From: an uncultured Phycisphaerales bacterium
Lineage (GTDB): Bacteria; Planctomycetota; Phycisphaerae; Sedimentisphaerales; Anaerobacaceae
DNA: 27,962 nt
NCBI GenBank assembly: GCA_937927975.1
Contig: CALEZT010000083.1
Location: 1 to 27,962, forward strand
Reading direction: 5' to 3'
Shown: in pieces, positions 17,308-24,031 of the stretch
Layout: each line of letters opens with the position of its first letter
Numbering within the stretch: position 1 is the stretch's first letter
Notes under the pieces: model-generated
What the model was told of the DNA's origin: nothing
Databases searched by the model: none
The model's input: only the letters and a program-made list of their open reading frames with translations
Translations under genes and position numbers: made by a program

Positions 17308-17360
17308 TCATGCTATTGGCCCAAGGCGAAAAATGCCGGGGGGCGGGGGGCAGAGCCCCC
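17308..17360 (+). repeat. REP-like element, copy b
   Basis: It starts with CATGCTATTGGCCCAAGGCG, continues AAAAATGCCGG and a G-run, and ends with the perfect hairpin GGGGGC-AGA-GCCCCC (17346-17360). It is inverted relative to copy a, so bases 17136-17360 form a REP doublet. Confidence 0.75.
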
Positions 17361-17426
17361 ATGGCACGGGGAAGTGCGCAAGAACCGGAGGAGCCGCAAA
17401 TAGCCGCTCGCGCAACCCCATGGTCC

Positions 17427-17675
17427 TCACAGCATGTACCCCTGGCCGATCCAGTAGTGCCAGTCCGCGACCGCTTCCCTCGTATCCTCGTCCGCCTCGC
17501 CGGTCGCTTTCACTTGCGACAAAGGAATCGCAAGGCTCCGTTTCCTCTCCCATCGTATCTCCACGAACATCTCGTGTTGACATTCCATCGCCTGCTCTTC
17601 AGGACCGTACGCATCCACGAGAATTCCTTCCGTGATGCGACGTTCGCGTTCGCCGTTCTTCTTGGCTTTGGCCAT
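17427..17675 (-). CDS. CcbP-like small protein with internal deletion
   Basis: 82 residues. The N-terminal 'RITEGILVDAYGPEEQAM' (residues 13-30) and the C-terminal 'HEMFVEIRWERKRSLAIPLSQV' followed by 'EAVADWHYWIGQGY' match the two ends of the CcbP-type calcium-binding protein family. From memory, relatives run about 110-120 residues and have a 'GWYYYLED...FPF' segment directly after the AYGPEEQAM motif. Here that middle (some 35-40 residues) is absent, with the join at residues 30/31 (nt 17585), and the frame is kept. Acidic residues remain, but calcium binding is uncertain. The ribosome site (GAAGG / GGAAG) is moderate. It lies just beyond a REP doublet. It may be a decaying or a natural short form. 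Confidence 0.7.
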   Translation of the reverse strand: MAKAKKNGERERRITEGILVDAYGPEEQAMECQHEMFVEIRWERKRSLAIPLSQVKATGEADEDTREAVADWHYWIGQGYML

Positions 17676-17787
17676 GCACTTCCGGCCTTCTGCGCCGGTC
17701 CCAACGCTTCACATCACCGGCAGCAAAAAGGAGAGCGAGGAACGAGCGGCGCTTCTTGCTGTCCGCGTGCATGTGATTCTTAGATGC

Positions 17788-18495
17788 TTATTCTTCTAAT
17801 TTCTTTCCTGACCAAGGACAGTATTTCCATGAGATGTGTGCATCTTTTCCGTTTGGGCATTTGCGAGGAACAAATAGAGCGTTTATAGGCATCTCAATGC
17901 TGGCATCCATTAAGACTTTATCTCTCCTCGCTAGCTGGATGCCGATTTGCCCATTCCGGTAAGGGTCAAGCAACCTGGGAGCGGACTTCGCTCGGTCATT
18001 GAGGACATAGAAATGCATATTGTTGCCAAGGTTACCCATAGCAGCTCCCAAAATGGGCTTGAAGACACCAAGAACTACCTCAAGGTCAGGGTCTATGGTC
18101 TGCACTGGCGATAGCCTCTGTTTCTTACCGTCAGAGCCGGAATAGGATAATGTCATGTTCTCTTCGATTTCTTCTTTTGAATAGAACTTGAAGGCGCCAA
18201 AAGCAGAGATATCGGCCTGAACGACGGCTAGCAACGAAACCCCGGACAAAGCGTCGAGCATCGCCTTTTTGTCGGATTCGCTTGTGGTCGCATCTCTGGA
18301 CAAAATAGATTCCCAGAACTCATTGGGTATCCACCACGCAAGGGCTACATGATTATCACCAGCGCCCTTGGGTGTAACTTGGGTATCGCTTGTGAACGCA
18401 TCAGTATCGATTGCTTTAATAGGTTTCCTCTCAGCGGCCACGGAGTAGGTGGCGACCATTGAGATCATCATGACCGCGATGAACAGTTTCTTCAT
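17788..18495 (-). CDS. Exported protein of unknown function, AT-richer, with half-lost zinc ribbon
   Basis: 235 residues from the ATG at 18495, with GGAGC upstream; an in-frame start 11 codons earlier overlaps the ribosome site. The signal peptide is MKKLFIAVMMISMVATYSVA. The mature body (residues 22-205) has no family I recognise. The C-terminal tail reads C213-P-N-G, H220, 'SWKYCPWSGKKLEE' with C226. This is the layout of a CPxCG...CPxCGxxL zinc ribbon in which the second Cys of each knuckle is replaced by Gly or Ser. GC content is visibly lower than in neighbouring genes, which hints at transfer. A short open frame with a good ribosome site precedes it and may be co-transcribed. Confidence 0.7.
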   Translation of the reverse strand: MKKLFIAVMMISMVATYSVAAERKPIKAIDTDAFTSDTQVTPKGAGDNHVALAWWIPNEFWESILSRDATTSESDKKAMLDALSGVSLLAVVQADISAFGAFKFYSKEEIEENMTLSYSGSDGKKQRLSPVQTIDPDLEVVLGVFKPILGAAMGNLGNNMHFYVLNDRAKSAPRLLDPYRNGQIGIQLARRDKVLMDASIEMPINALFVPRKCPNGKDAHISWKYCPWSGKKLEE

Positions 18496-18531
18496 TTGTT
18501 GCTCCTTTTGTTTATTCGCACCTAACAATAA

Positions 18532-18681
18532 TTAGACTGATCCGCACAAAATGCGGAGTCCAGGCGTCCTGTCCATATAAGACGCCGCGAGAACGGCTGC
18601 CGGAGTCGCGATAATCCCTTTCTCTTCCGTTGGTTGCGCTCTATTCGGTAGTCTATCGCGGCATTTTATACGGATCGGCAT
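18532..18681 (-). CDS. Possible 49-residue protein ahead of the exported protein
   Basis: The ATG at 18681 has GGAG 7 bases upstream and opens 49 codons, beginning MPIRIKC. This start resembles those of planctomycete zinc-ribbon proteins, but the later Cys pairs are missing. It ends 36 bases before the next ATG, so it could be a leader gene or the stub of a frameshifted ribbon protein. A hairpin CCGCA-CAAAA-TGCGG (18541-18555) lies at its end. No family can be named. Confidence 0.33.
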   Translation of the reverse strand: MPIRIKCRDRLPNRAQPTEEKGIIATPAAVLAASYMDRTPGLRILCGSV

Positions 18682-18873
18682 AGTAATCTCCTCGATTCCC
18701 TCAAGGTGCATCCATCGGACTGCACACACCAGCCGATCCTGCAAGCCTGGGTGCACCTGCCGGAGAGGGCTCCAGAGCAGTCAGTGGAATGACCGCCTTC
18801 GTCACGTGGGTGTTTCTCACGTCGCCCGTCCGAGGCACTCCCAGTATCCGGTTCCCTTTCGCTATCGGGGAAC

Positions 18874-18903
18874 AGGATAACATGCCGCATCAACAAGAGT
18901 CAA
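18874..18903 (-). promoter_or_regulatory. Possible promoter of the 18.5 kb exported-protein unit
   Basis: On the minus strand TTGACT (18898-18903), an 18-base spacer and TATCCT (18874-18879) lie about 190 bases before the small open frame at 18681. The intervening bases hold no recognised gene. The same two hexamers with the same spacing lie before the gapN-like gene. Confidence 0.4.
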
Positions 18904-18967
18904 TATTCCCGCTGAAAATTCTCTGCCTCCTTGGATGGAGACATCGTGCTTCGCAGCAGGGACATCG

Positions 18968-20587
18968 CTACAAGATGAAATCCGTCGACAGGAAGCGCGA
19001 GCTTCGGGCTGTGAGGATGGACTTGATCAGTTGCTTGTTCGCGTCGGTTTCTTTGGCGGCTACCAGGGTCCGGATTGTGAAGACTCGCAGGGCGTCGCTC
19101 ACGGAGAGCGTTCCCTCGGCGGAGTCCTTGCGGCCGGTGAAGGGGAACGTGTCGGGGCCTCGCTGGCACTGGCTGTTGATGTTGACCCGACAGACCTGGT
19201 TGACCAGCGGGTCCACCAGCTTGGCGATGACGTCGGGGTCCGTGCCGAAGACGCTCACCTGCTGGCCGTAGTTCGACTCGATCACGTAGGTCATCGGCTC
19301 GGCCACGTCCTTGAACGTCGCGACAGGCACCACCGGTCCGAACTGCTCTTCGACGTAGAGCCTCATGCCGGGCCGGACCGGGTAGACCACCGCGGGCGAC
19401 ATGAACGTGCCGCTTACCTGGCCGCCGGCGTTGACGACCTTGGCACCTTGGGCCTGGGCATCCGCGATGAGGTCCCCCAGGTACTTCGTTTTGTTGGGCT
19501 CCGGCAGCGGCGTGATCTGCACGCCCGGCTCCCAGGGCATTCCCCCTTTGAGCTTGTCGACCGCCTCCGTGAACTTGGGCAAAAACCGGTCGATGATCTC
19601 CTCGTGGACGAAGAGCATCTTGAGAGCGGTGCATCGCTGGCCGTTGTAGGAGAGCGACCCGAGCACGCACTCCTTGACCGCCAGATCGAGATCGGCATCT
19701 TTCAGGACGATGCCTGCGTTCTTGGCCTCCAGGCCCAGCACACAGCGGAGCCTGTGCGGCTTGGGGTGCTGCTGCTTCAGAATGTCCGCGACGCGACTGG
19801 AGCCGATGAAGGCCAGGACGTCGATTCGCCCCGACTCCATCAGCGGCTGGATGACCCTCTTGCCCTCGCCGTAGACCGTGTTCACCACGCCCGCTGGGAA
19901 CGAATCGCGGAACGCCTCCAGCAAGGGCCGATGCAGCAGCACGCCCATCTTCGGCGGCTTGAAGATCACGACGTTGCCCATGATCAGGGCCGGGATCAGC
20001 GTCGTGAAGGTCTCATTCAGCGGGTAGTTGAACGGGCCCATGCACAGCACGACGCCCAGCGGCGCCCGGCGGATCTGCCCGATCACCCCCTGCTCGATGA
20101 CGAACCGCGACGAGACGCGGTCCAGGTCCTTCAAGGCCCCGATCGTATCGCGGATGTAGTCCACGGTCCTGTCGAACTCCTTCTGGGCGTCGGGCAGGGT
20201 CTTGCCGATCTCCCACATCAGGAGCTTGACGACCTCGTCCCGCCGTTCTTTCATGCGATAGGCGAAGCCCTCGACGTGACGGATGCGTTCTTCGACGGAC
20301 ATCGTCGGCCAGGCGCCCCGCCCATGGTCGTACGCCTTGCAGGCGGCGTCGAGCGCCTCGACGGCCTGTTCGGCGCCCAGCAATGGATAGCTGCCGATCC
20401 GTCTGGGGCCAGCCGCGCCGTCGACCGCCTCACAGACCGGCGAAAGTACGTCCTGCTGCGCCCCGGCCCAGGTTCGGATCTGTCCATTGCAGAGGTATTC
20501 GCGCTGCTCGACGGGCGGTCCGATGCGGTGTTGCTCGGGAATTCCCTCGGTCGAGGGAAACAGCGAAACTGCGGTCTTGTCCACCAT
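18968..20587 (-). CDS. GapN-like NADP-dependent aldehyde dehydrogenase
   Basis: 539 residues from the ATG at 20587, which has AAAGGA at a good distance; ATG 20596 sits directly on that site. The ALDH catalytic set is present: N187 in GPFNYP, general base E287 in LGLEAKNAG, nucleophile C319 in SYNGQRCTALK, and the EEQFGPV motif at about 412-418. The 'CQRGPDTFPFTGRKDS' segment near the end is characteristic of non-phosphorylating glyceraldehyde-3-phosphate dehydrogenase (GapN) and close relatives. That enzyme oxidises glyceraldehyde 3-phosphate to 3-phosphoglycerate with NADP, giving NADPH without ATP. The chain is longer than classic GapN (about 475-500), mostly at the N-terminus, so another aldehyde substrate remains possible. 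It is monocistronic. Confidence 0.88.
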   Translation of the reverse strand: MVDKTAVSLFPSTEGIPEQHRIGPPVEQREYLCNGQIRTWAGAQQDVLSPVCEAVDGAAGPRRIGSYPLLGAEQAVEALDAACKAYDHGRGAWPTMSVEERIRHVEGFAYRMKERRDEVVKLLMWEIGKTLPDAQKEFDRTVDYIRDTIGALKDLDRVSSRFVIEQGVIGQIRRAPLGVVLCMGPFNYPLNETFTTLIPALIMGNVVIFKPPKMGVLLHRPLLEAFRDSFPAGVVNTVYGEGKRVIQPLMESGRIDVLAFIGSSRVADILKQQHPKPHRLRCVLGLEAKNAGIVLKDADLDLAVKECVLGSLSYNGQRCTALKMLFVHEEIIDRFLPKFTEAVDKLKGGMPWEPGVQITPLPEPNKTKYLGDLIADAQAQGAKVVNAGGQVSGTFMSPAVVYPVRPGMRLYVEEQFGPVVPVATFKDVAEPMTYVIESNYGQQVSVFGTDPDVIAKLVDPLVNQVCRVNINSQCQRGPDTFPFTGRKDSAEGTLSVSDALRVFTIRTLVAAKETDANKQLIKSILTARSSRFLSTDFIL

Positions 20588-20963
20588 AGCAGCCATCCTT
20601 TCTCTTGGATCCTTCCAGAAAGCCGAGTTTTCTCCTCTTGCCAAGGGGAGGATAACGCCCCAGACCCAGGACAGTCAACACGCTCGAACCAGGAGGCCGG
20701 TTTTCCCCTTGTCGGGAAGCTGGATGGGTTCATCGTCAGGCGGGACGGACGCGAAGATTCCCCTTAAGTGAGCGGCCCTTTCGGACGAAACAACAATGCG
20801 GGCTTTCCATGCGAGGGGTCTGCATTCTCTCGCGGGTGCAGCCGACGCGAGCAGAGTGAGTCCGAGAGCCGTTGTCGCAGCGTTCCGCGTGGCTCCTGTG
20901 TCTGGATACCCTTTTCCTCGTGTGGGAGTGCCTGGATTAGCGGACGAAACGGAGCGTAGCCAC
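20588..20963. other. Intergenic region between gapN-like and glycosyltransferase genes
   Basis: This 376-base stretch holds the gapN promoter near 20650-20678. The direct repeat CGGACGAAAC occurs at 20782-20791 and 20941-20950, about 150 bases apart. Several frames are open across it on both strands (for example 96 codons on the minus strand, 20675-20965), but none has a ribosome site or recognisable protein features. I see no RNA gene. Confidence 0.5.
20649..20678 (-). promoter_or_regulatory. Promoter of the gapN-like gene
   Basis: On the minus strand TTGACT (20673-20678), 18 bases and TATCCT (20649-20654) lie about 62 bases before the start at 20587. The match is moderate; its placement fits the chosen start. 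Confidence 0.45.
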
Positions 20964-21989
20964 ATGGGTCAACCCAGTCCTCTCTATGGCGACAGATCGC
21001 CCAAGGTATCCGTCGTGGTACCCAGCTACAATCACGGAAGATTCCTCCGGCGGCGAGTGGACTCCATCCTGAACCAGACATATGGTGACTTTGAGGTGAT
21101 TCTCCTGGATGATGCATCAACCGACAGTACAGCAGACGTGTTGAAGGAGTACGGCGGACACCCGCTGATTCAGTTGGCGATTCGTCCGACCAACAGCGGC
21201 AGCGTCTTTCTGCAATGGAACGCCGGAATCGGCATGGCCCGCGGCCAGTACATCTGGATTGCAGAATCGGACGACTACGCAGACGTCCGATTCCTTCAGG
21301 AACTGGTGCCCGTTCTCGATCGAAATCCGCAGGTCGGTCTTGTGAAATGCAGGTCGACTTTCATCGACGAAAACGACCAACCTGTGCCGGGCTCTGCCGA
21401 GTCGCCCTCCTCGCGAGACTGGTCTGGGGATTTCATCATCGATGGGAAGGAAGACTGCCGACTGCAATTGACGCACGGAACCTCGATCGTCAACGCCAGT
21501 GCCGCATTGTTCCGCCGACAGTTGTACTTGGACGCCGGATGGGCTGACCCGTCCTACAGAATGTGCGCCGACTGGCTGCAATGGGCCAAGATGATGCTCC
21601 GGGCCGATTTCGCTTATGTGGCGCAACCCCTGAACTTCTACCGCTGTCACCAGAACACCGTCCGCCAGAAGTGCCTGAACAATGTCATACACGATCTTGA
21701 GGACCTGAGAGTGTGCGCTTACCTGCTCTCGCAGATCTCCGTTCCGGACAAAATCGTTTCCGACTTGTGTGATCGGATGGTGTCGCGCTGGATAAACCAC
21801 TCATTGTGCCGCTCCCGCATCAAGGGATCGGTCAGTTACGACCTGAGAATTCTCCGTATCCTCCGTGAGATCGACCAGCACTATGCGAGCCGAATTGTGG
21901 CACACACCGCGCGTGCCATCTTCCTGAGAATCCGCCGAAAATGCTCCGTCCTCAGAAAACCGTCACCTCACCACGAACTCGGAAGGTAG
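20964..21989 (+). CDS. Family 2 glycosyltransferase (GT-A fold)
   Basis: 341 residues from the ATG at 20964, with GGAG 9 bases before; the frame is open upstream but without coding character. The GT2 domain covers residues 12-230. 'KVSVVVPSYNHGRFLRR' opens it, 'VILLDDASTDST' (D49-D50) contacts the nucleotide, and 'IWIAESDDYAD' (S102-D103-D104) is the DxD-like metal site. 'ADWLQWAKMM' near residue 195 fits the acceptor-side acidic motif. The C-terminal 100 residues are helical and basic. No membrane segment is seen, so it acts on the cytoplasmic side, probably in surface polysaccharide or glycan synthesis. There are no other glycan genes next to it, so donor and acceptor are unknown. Confidence 0.9.
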   Translation: MGQPSPLYGDRSPKVSVVVPSYNHGRFLRRRVDSILNQTYGDFEVILLDDASTDSTADVLKEYGGHPLIQLAIRPTNSGSVFLQWNAGIGMARGQYIWIAESDDYADVRFLQELVPVLDRNPQVGLVKCRSTFIDENDQPVPGSAESPSSRDWSGDFIIDGKEDCRLQLTHGTSIVNASAALFRRQLYLDAGWADPSYRMCADWLQWAKMMLRADFAYVAQPLNFYRCHQNTVRQKCLNNVIHDLEDLRVCAYLLSQISVPDKIVSDLCDRMVSRWINHSLCRSRIKGSVSYDLRILRILREIDQHYASRIVAHTARAIFLRIRRKCSVLRKPSPHHELGR

Positions 21990-22026
21990 CCCGGGGGGGC
22001 TTGAACTCGGAGAATTGGCTTGGGCG

Positions 22027-22482
22027 CTACTCGCGCACAACTTCCCCCGCCGCGACCACCCGCCGGACCTCCTCCCGCACGGCGCCGAGATCGAGATTGA
22101 AGTCCGCCAAGACTTGAGCCGCGACCGCCATACTGTTGCGCATCAACCCCAGCAGAATGTGCTCGGTGCCCACGCAATTGTGGCGCATCGTCCGCGCTTC
22201 CTCGATCGCGTACTGAATCGCTTCCTTCGCATGCACGGATTGCGGCAGTTTCTCCACGCACTCGACGTGGGGCCGAGTCTTGAGCATTTCCTCCATCTCC
22301 CGCCGCAAGGGCTTCAGATCCACCTGGAAACGCTCCAGCACCGTCGCCGCGACGCCGTGGACCTCCTTCGCCAGTCCCCACAGCAGGTGCTCGGTGCCGA
22401 CGTATTCGTTGCCGAACCGCTGCGCCTCGCGTCCGGCCAACTCAATGACGTGTCTCGCGTGCTCGGTGAATCGCTCGAACAT
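22027..22482 (-). CDS. Stand-alone Clp N-domain protein
   Basis: 151 residues from the ATG at 22482, with AAGGA 6 bases upstream. It is made of two Clp_N repeats: MFERFTEHARHVIELAGREA to about residue 70, with 'NEYVGTEHLLWGLAKE', and 'SVHAKEAIQYAIEEARTMRHNCVGTEHILLGLM' in the second. This is the N-terminal substrate/adaptor-binding domain of ClpC/ClpB, here without any AAA+ ATPase part. Such free domains (compare plant ClpT and actinobacterial Clp_N proteins) may modulate a Clp machine or bind adaptors or phospho-arginine substrates; this is inferred. Length and a clean stop suggest a genuine small protein rather than a broken clpC. Confidence 0.88.
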   Translation of the reverse strand: MFERFTEHARHVIELAGREAQRFGNEYVGTEHLLWGLAKEVHGVAATVLERFQVDLKPLRREMEEMLKTRPHVECVEKLPQSVHAKEAIQYAIEEARTMRHNCVGTEHILLGLMRNSMAVAAQVLADFNLDLGAVREEVRRVVAAGEVVRE

Positions 22483-22550
22483 AAGAATCCTTCTTCCACC
22501 CTTCCAGCCCATCCATACCCCACTGCCGCGCAGCGAGAATCCATCCCCCT

Positions 22551-22579
22551 TCTATACCCTATCTTCTCTGTGCGATCAA
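22551..22579 (-). promoter_or_regulatory. Promoter of the Clp N-domain gene
   Basis: On the minus strand TTGATC (22574-22579), 17 bases and TATAGA (22551-22556) lie about 70 bases before the ATG at 22482. Confidence 0.5.
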
Positions 22580-22638
22580 CCCCGGACCTGAGCCTTCTTT
22601 GTGCCCCCAAAGGGAAAAACTCCGCTCGCCCAATGGAA

Positions 22639-22682
22639 ACGGGCGGCAGCCGCAAGGTCTTGGCCTTGAGACTGCCGCCCGT
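22639..22682. terminator. Hairpin terminator downstream of the ThuA-like gene
   Basis: ACGGGCGGCAG (22639-22649) pairs with CTGCCGCCCGT (22672-22682), an 11-bp stem. A nested CAAGG / CCTTG stem lies inside the loop. On the minus strand, the direction of the ThuA-like gene ending at 22770, a short TTT follows; on the plus strand CTTTGTTTG follows. It probably insulates the two minus-strand genes. Confidence 0.6.
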
Positions 22683-22769
22683 CTTTGTTTGACGCGTGGG
22701 CACATGAGCCCAATCTACGCGATTCGCGTGCCGCGGGTCACGAGGCACGGGCCACGAGTCACCGCTTCA

Positions 22770-23519
22770 CTATTGCGTCACTTTCCCCGTCGCGGCCCAC
22801 TCGGTACCCCGGGTGATGATCTTCTGCACGTTCGGGGTCATCAGGGCCTTGCGGTCGTGGCCGTAGGCGTTGTGGACGACCCGGCCCTTGCCGTAGTTCT
22901 GGACGAAGACCAGCGGCTCGGTCGCCTTGCTCCAGTCGGAGTCCGCGGAGACCAGCACCTGGATCTTCTCATTGCCCTGGAGCTTGGCGTACAGCTCGTC
23001 GTCCACCTCGAAGTCGCTCAGACCCGCGGTGATCGGATGCTGCTTGTCGACGATCTTCGACTGGAACACCGACCGCGGGCCGTGGCCGCTTGTGCCCATC
23101 ACCCACTTGCGGCCGCACAACTTGCCGAAATCCTCCCACTTCGCGAACGACGCGCTGGCCAAGTGCTGGACGAAGAAGCCCTTGCCGTCCTTGACGAAGT
23201 TCAGCAGGTTCTCCTGGGCCTGGGCCGGCAGGTCCTTCAGCTTGGTCGAGTAGATCAAGAAGGCGATCACATCGTAGTTCTTCAGGGCCGTCGCCGATTC
23301 GAGGATCAGCGGGTCCTCGACGATCTTGACGTCGAACTTGCCGGCGTTGACCAGGATCTCCCGCGTGGTCTCGGACATCTCGCGCCAGGGATGGGCGCCG
23401 ACATCGTCGCCTGTAATGAGCAGAACCTTGATCGGCGTCGGTTTCGCCCCCGGCTGGGCCCCCATGCAGAACACCAACGCCGCCATCGCCACCAGAGCCA
23501 CAACCTTCGTTAAACGCAT
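22770..23519 (-). CDS. Exported ThuA-like (class I amidotransferase fold) protein
   Basis: 249 residues from the ATG at 23519, with AAGGAG upstream; the frame continues upstream only through a REP-like repeat. A signal peptide (MRLTKVVALVAMAALVFCMG) is followed by a ThuA-type domain: 'PIKVLLITGDDVGAHPWREMSETTREIL', 'FDVKIVEDP', 'YDVIAFLIYST', 'LLNFVKDGKGFFVQHLASASF' and 'HPITAGLSDFEVDDELYAKL'. ThuA domains are common in planctomycete secreted proteins and are linked to sugar (trehalose) use. The position after 'GFFVQHLAS' carries His rather than a catalytic Cys, so no amidotransferase activity is expected. The FC at residues 17-18 could instead be a lipobox. Confidence 0.85.
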   Translation of the reverse strand: MRLTKVVALVAMAALVFCMGAQPGAKPTPIKVLLITGDDVGAHPWREMSETTREILVNAGKFDVKIVEDPLILESATALKNYDVIAFLIYSTKLKDLPAQAQENLLNFVKDGKGFFVQHLASASFAKWEDFGKLCGRKWVMGTSGHGPRSVFQSKIVDKQHPITAGLSDFEVDDELYAKLQGNEKIQVLVSADSDWSKATEPLVFVQNYGKGRVVHNAYGHDRKALMTPNVQKIITRGTEWAATGKVTQ

Positions 23520-23568
23520 GTCATTTCTCCTTGTCTGAACCCTCGATACCGTCGAAAACAACACCCGC

Positions 23569-23597
23569 ATTCTAAACGGCAACGAGGCCGGACGCAA
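23569..23597 (-). promoter_or_regulatory. Promoter of the ThuA-like gene
   Basis: On the minus strand TTGCGT (23592-23597), 17 bases and TAGAAT (23569-23574, five of six) lie 50 bases before the ATG. It lies downstream of REP copy c, so the repeat is not transcribed from it. Confidence 0.55.
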
Positions 23598-23675
23598 ATA
23601 CACATTCCGAGCGAACCACGCGTCACGCATCCAAGAAAAAGGGCCGCCGAAATCAGACAGCGGTGTCCGAATCCC

Positions 23676-23729
23676 TGGGGGCCAGCCCCCAGACCCCCGG
23701 CGTTTTTCGCATTGGGCCAGCAGCATGAT
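23676..23729 (-). repeat. REP-like element, copy c
   Basis: Read on the minus strand it begins ATCATGCTGCTGGCCCAATG, then GAAAAACGCCGGGGG, and ends with the hairpin TGGGGGC-TG-GCCCCCA (23676-23691). It is head to head with copy d at 23837. Confidence 0.75.
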
Positions 23730-23836
23730 CGCCTCGGAGGTATGTTGTGCCTACGCTTGCTCTGCTGAGATGTCAGGACATCGTCCCGCCGGAGCGATCA
23801 TCGCGTCACCACTCTGACTGGCCCGCCTCCTCCATT

Positions 23837-23888
23837 CCCATGCTGCTGGCGTAAAGCGCAAAATGCCGGGGTTTCAGGGGCAGAGCCC
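23837..23888 (+). repeat. REP-like element, copy d
   Basis: It begins CCATGCTGCTGGCGTAAAGC, continues GCAAAATGCCGGGG and ends with GGGGC-AGA-GCCC (23877-23888). The in-frame ATG at 23894, just after it, is not the dprA start. Confidence 0.75.
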
Positions 23889-23963
23889 ATGAGATGAACG
23901 GTCCGCCTGCATCCGAAATCGAATCCGCCGTCACGGGCCGACCGCCCTTGGGCCGGGAATTGC

Positions 23964-23992
23964 TTGACTTGGGCCGAGGGTCCGGGTACATT
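23964..23992 (+). promoter_or_regulatory. Promoter of dprA
   Basis: TTGACT (23964-23969), a 17-base spacer and TACATT (23987-23992) lie about 40 bases before the ATG at 24032. This supports that start over the in-frame ATG at 23894, which lies upstream of the promoter. Confidence 0.55.
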
Positions 23993-24031
23993 GGGTCTAC
24001 ACCCTTGAGGAAACCGCACGAGACAGGAGAG

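Noticed and set aside
18935..20767. 610-residue open frame on the plus strand
   Set aside because: Antisense to the aldehyde dehydrogenase; no domain features.
23894..24031. In-frame N-terminal extension of DprA
   Set aside because: The ATG lies directly after a REP-like element and upstream of a good promoter. The ATG at 24032 has AGGAGA and fits DprA length.
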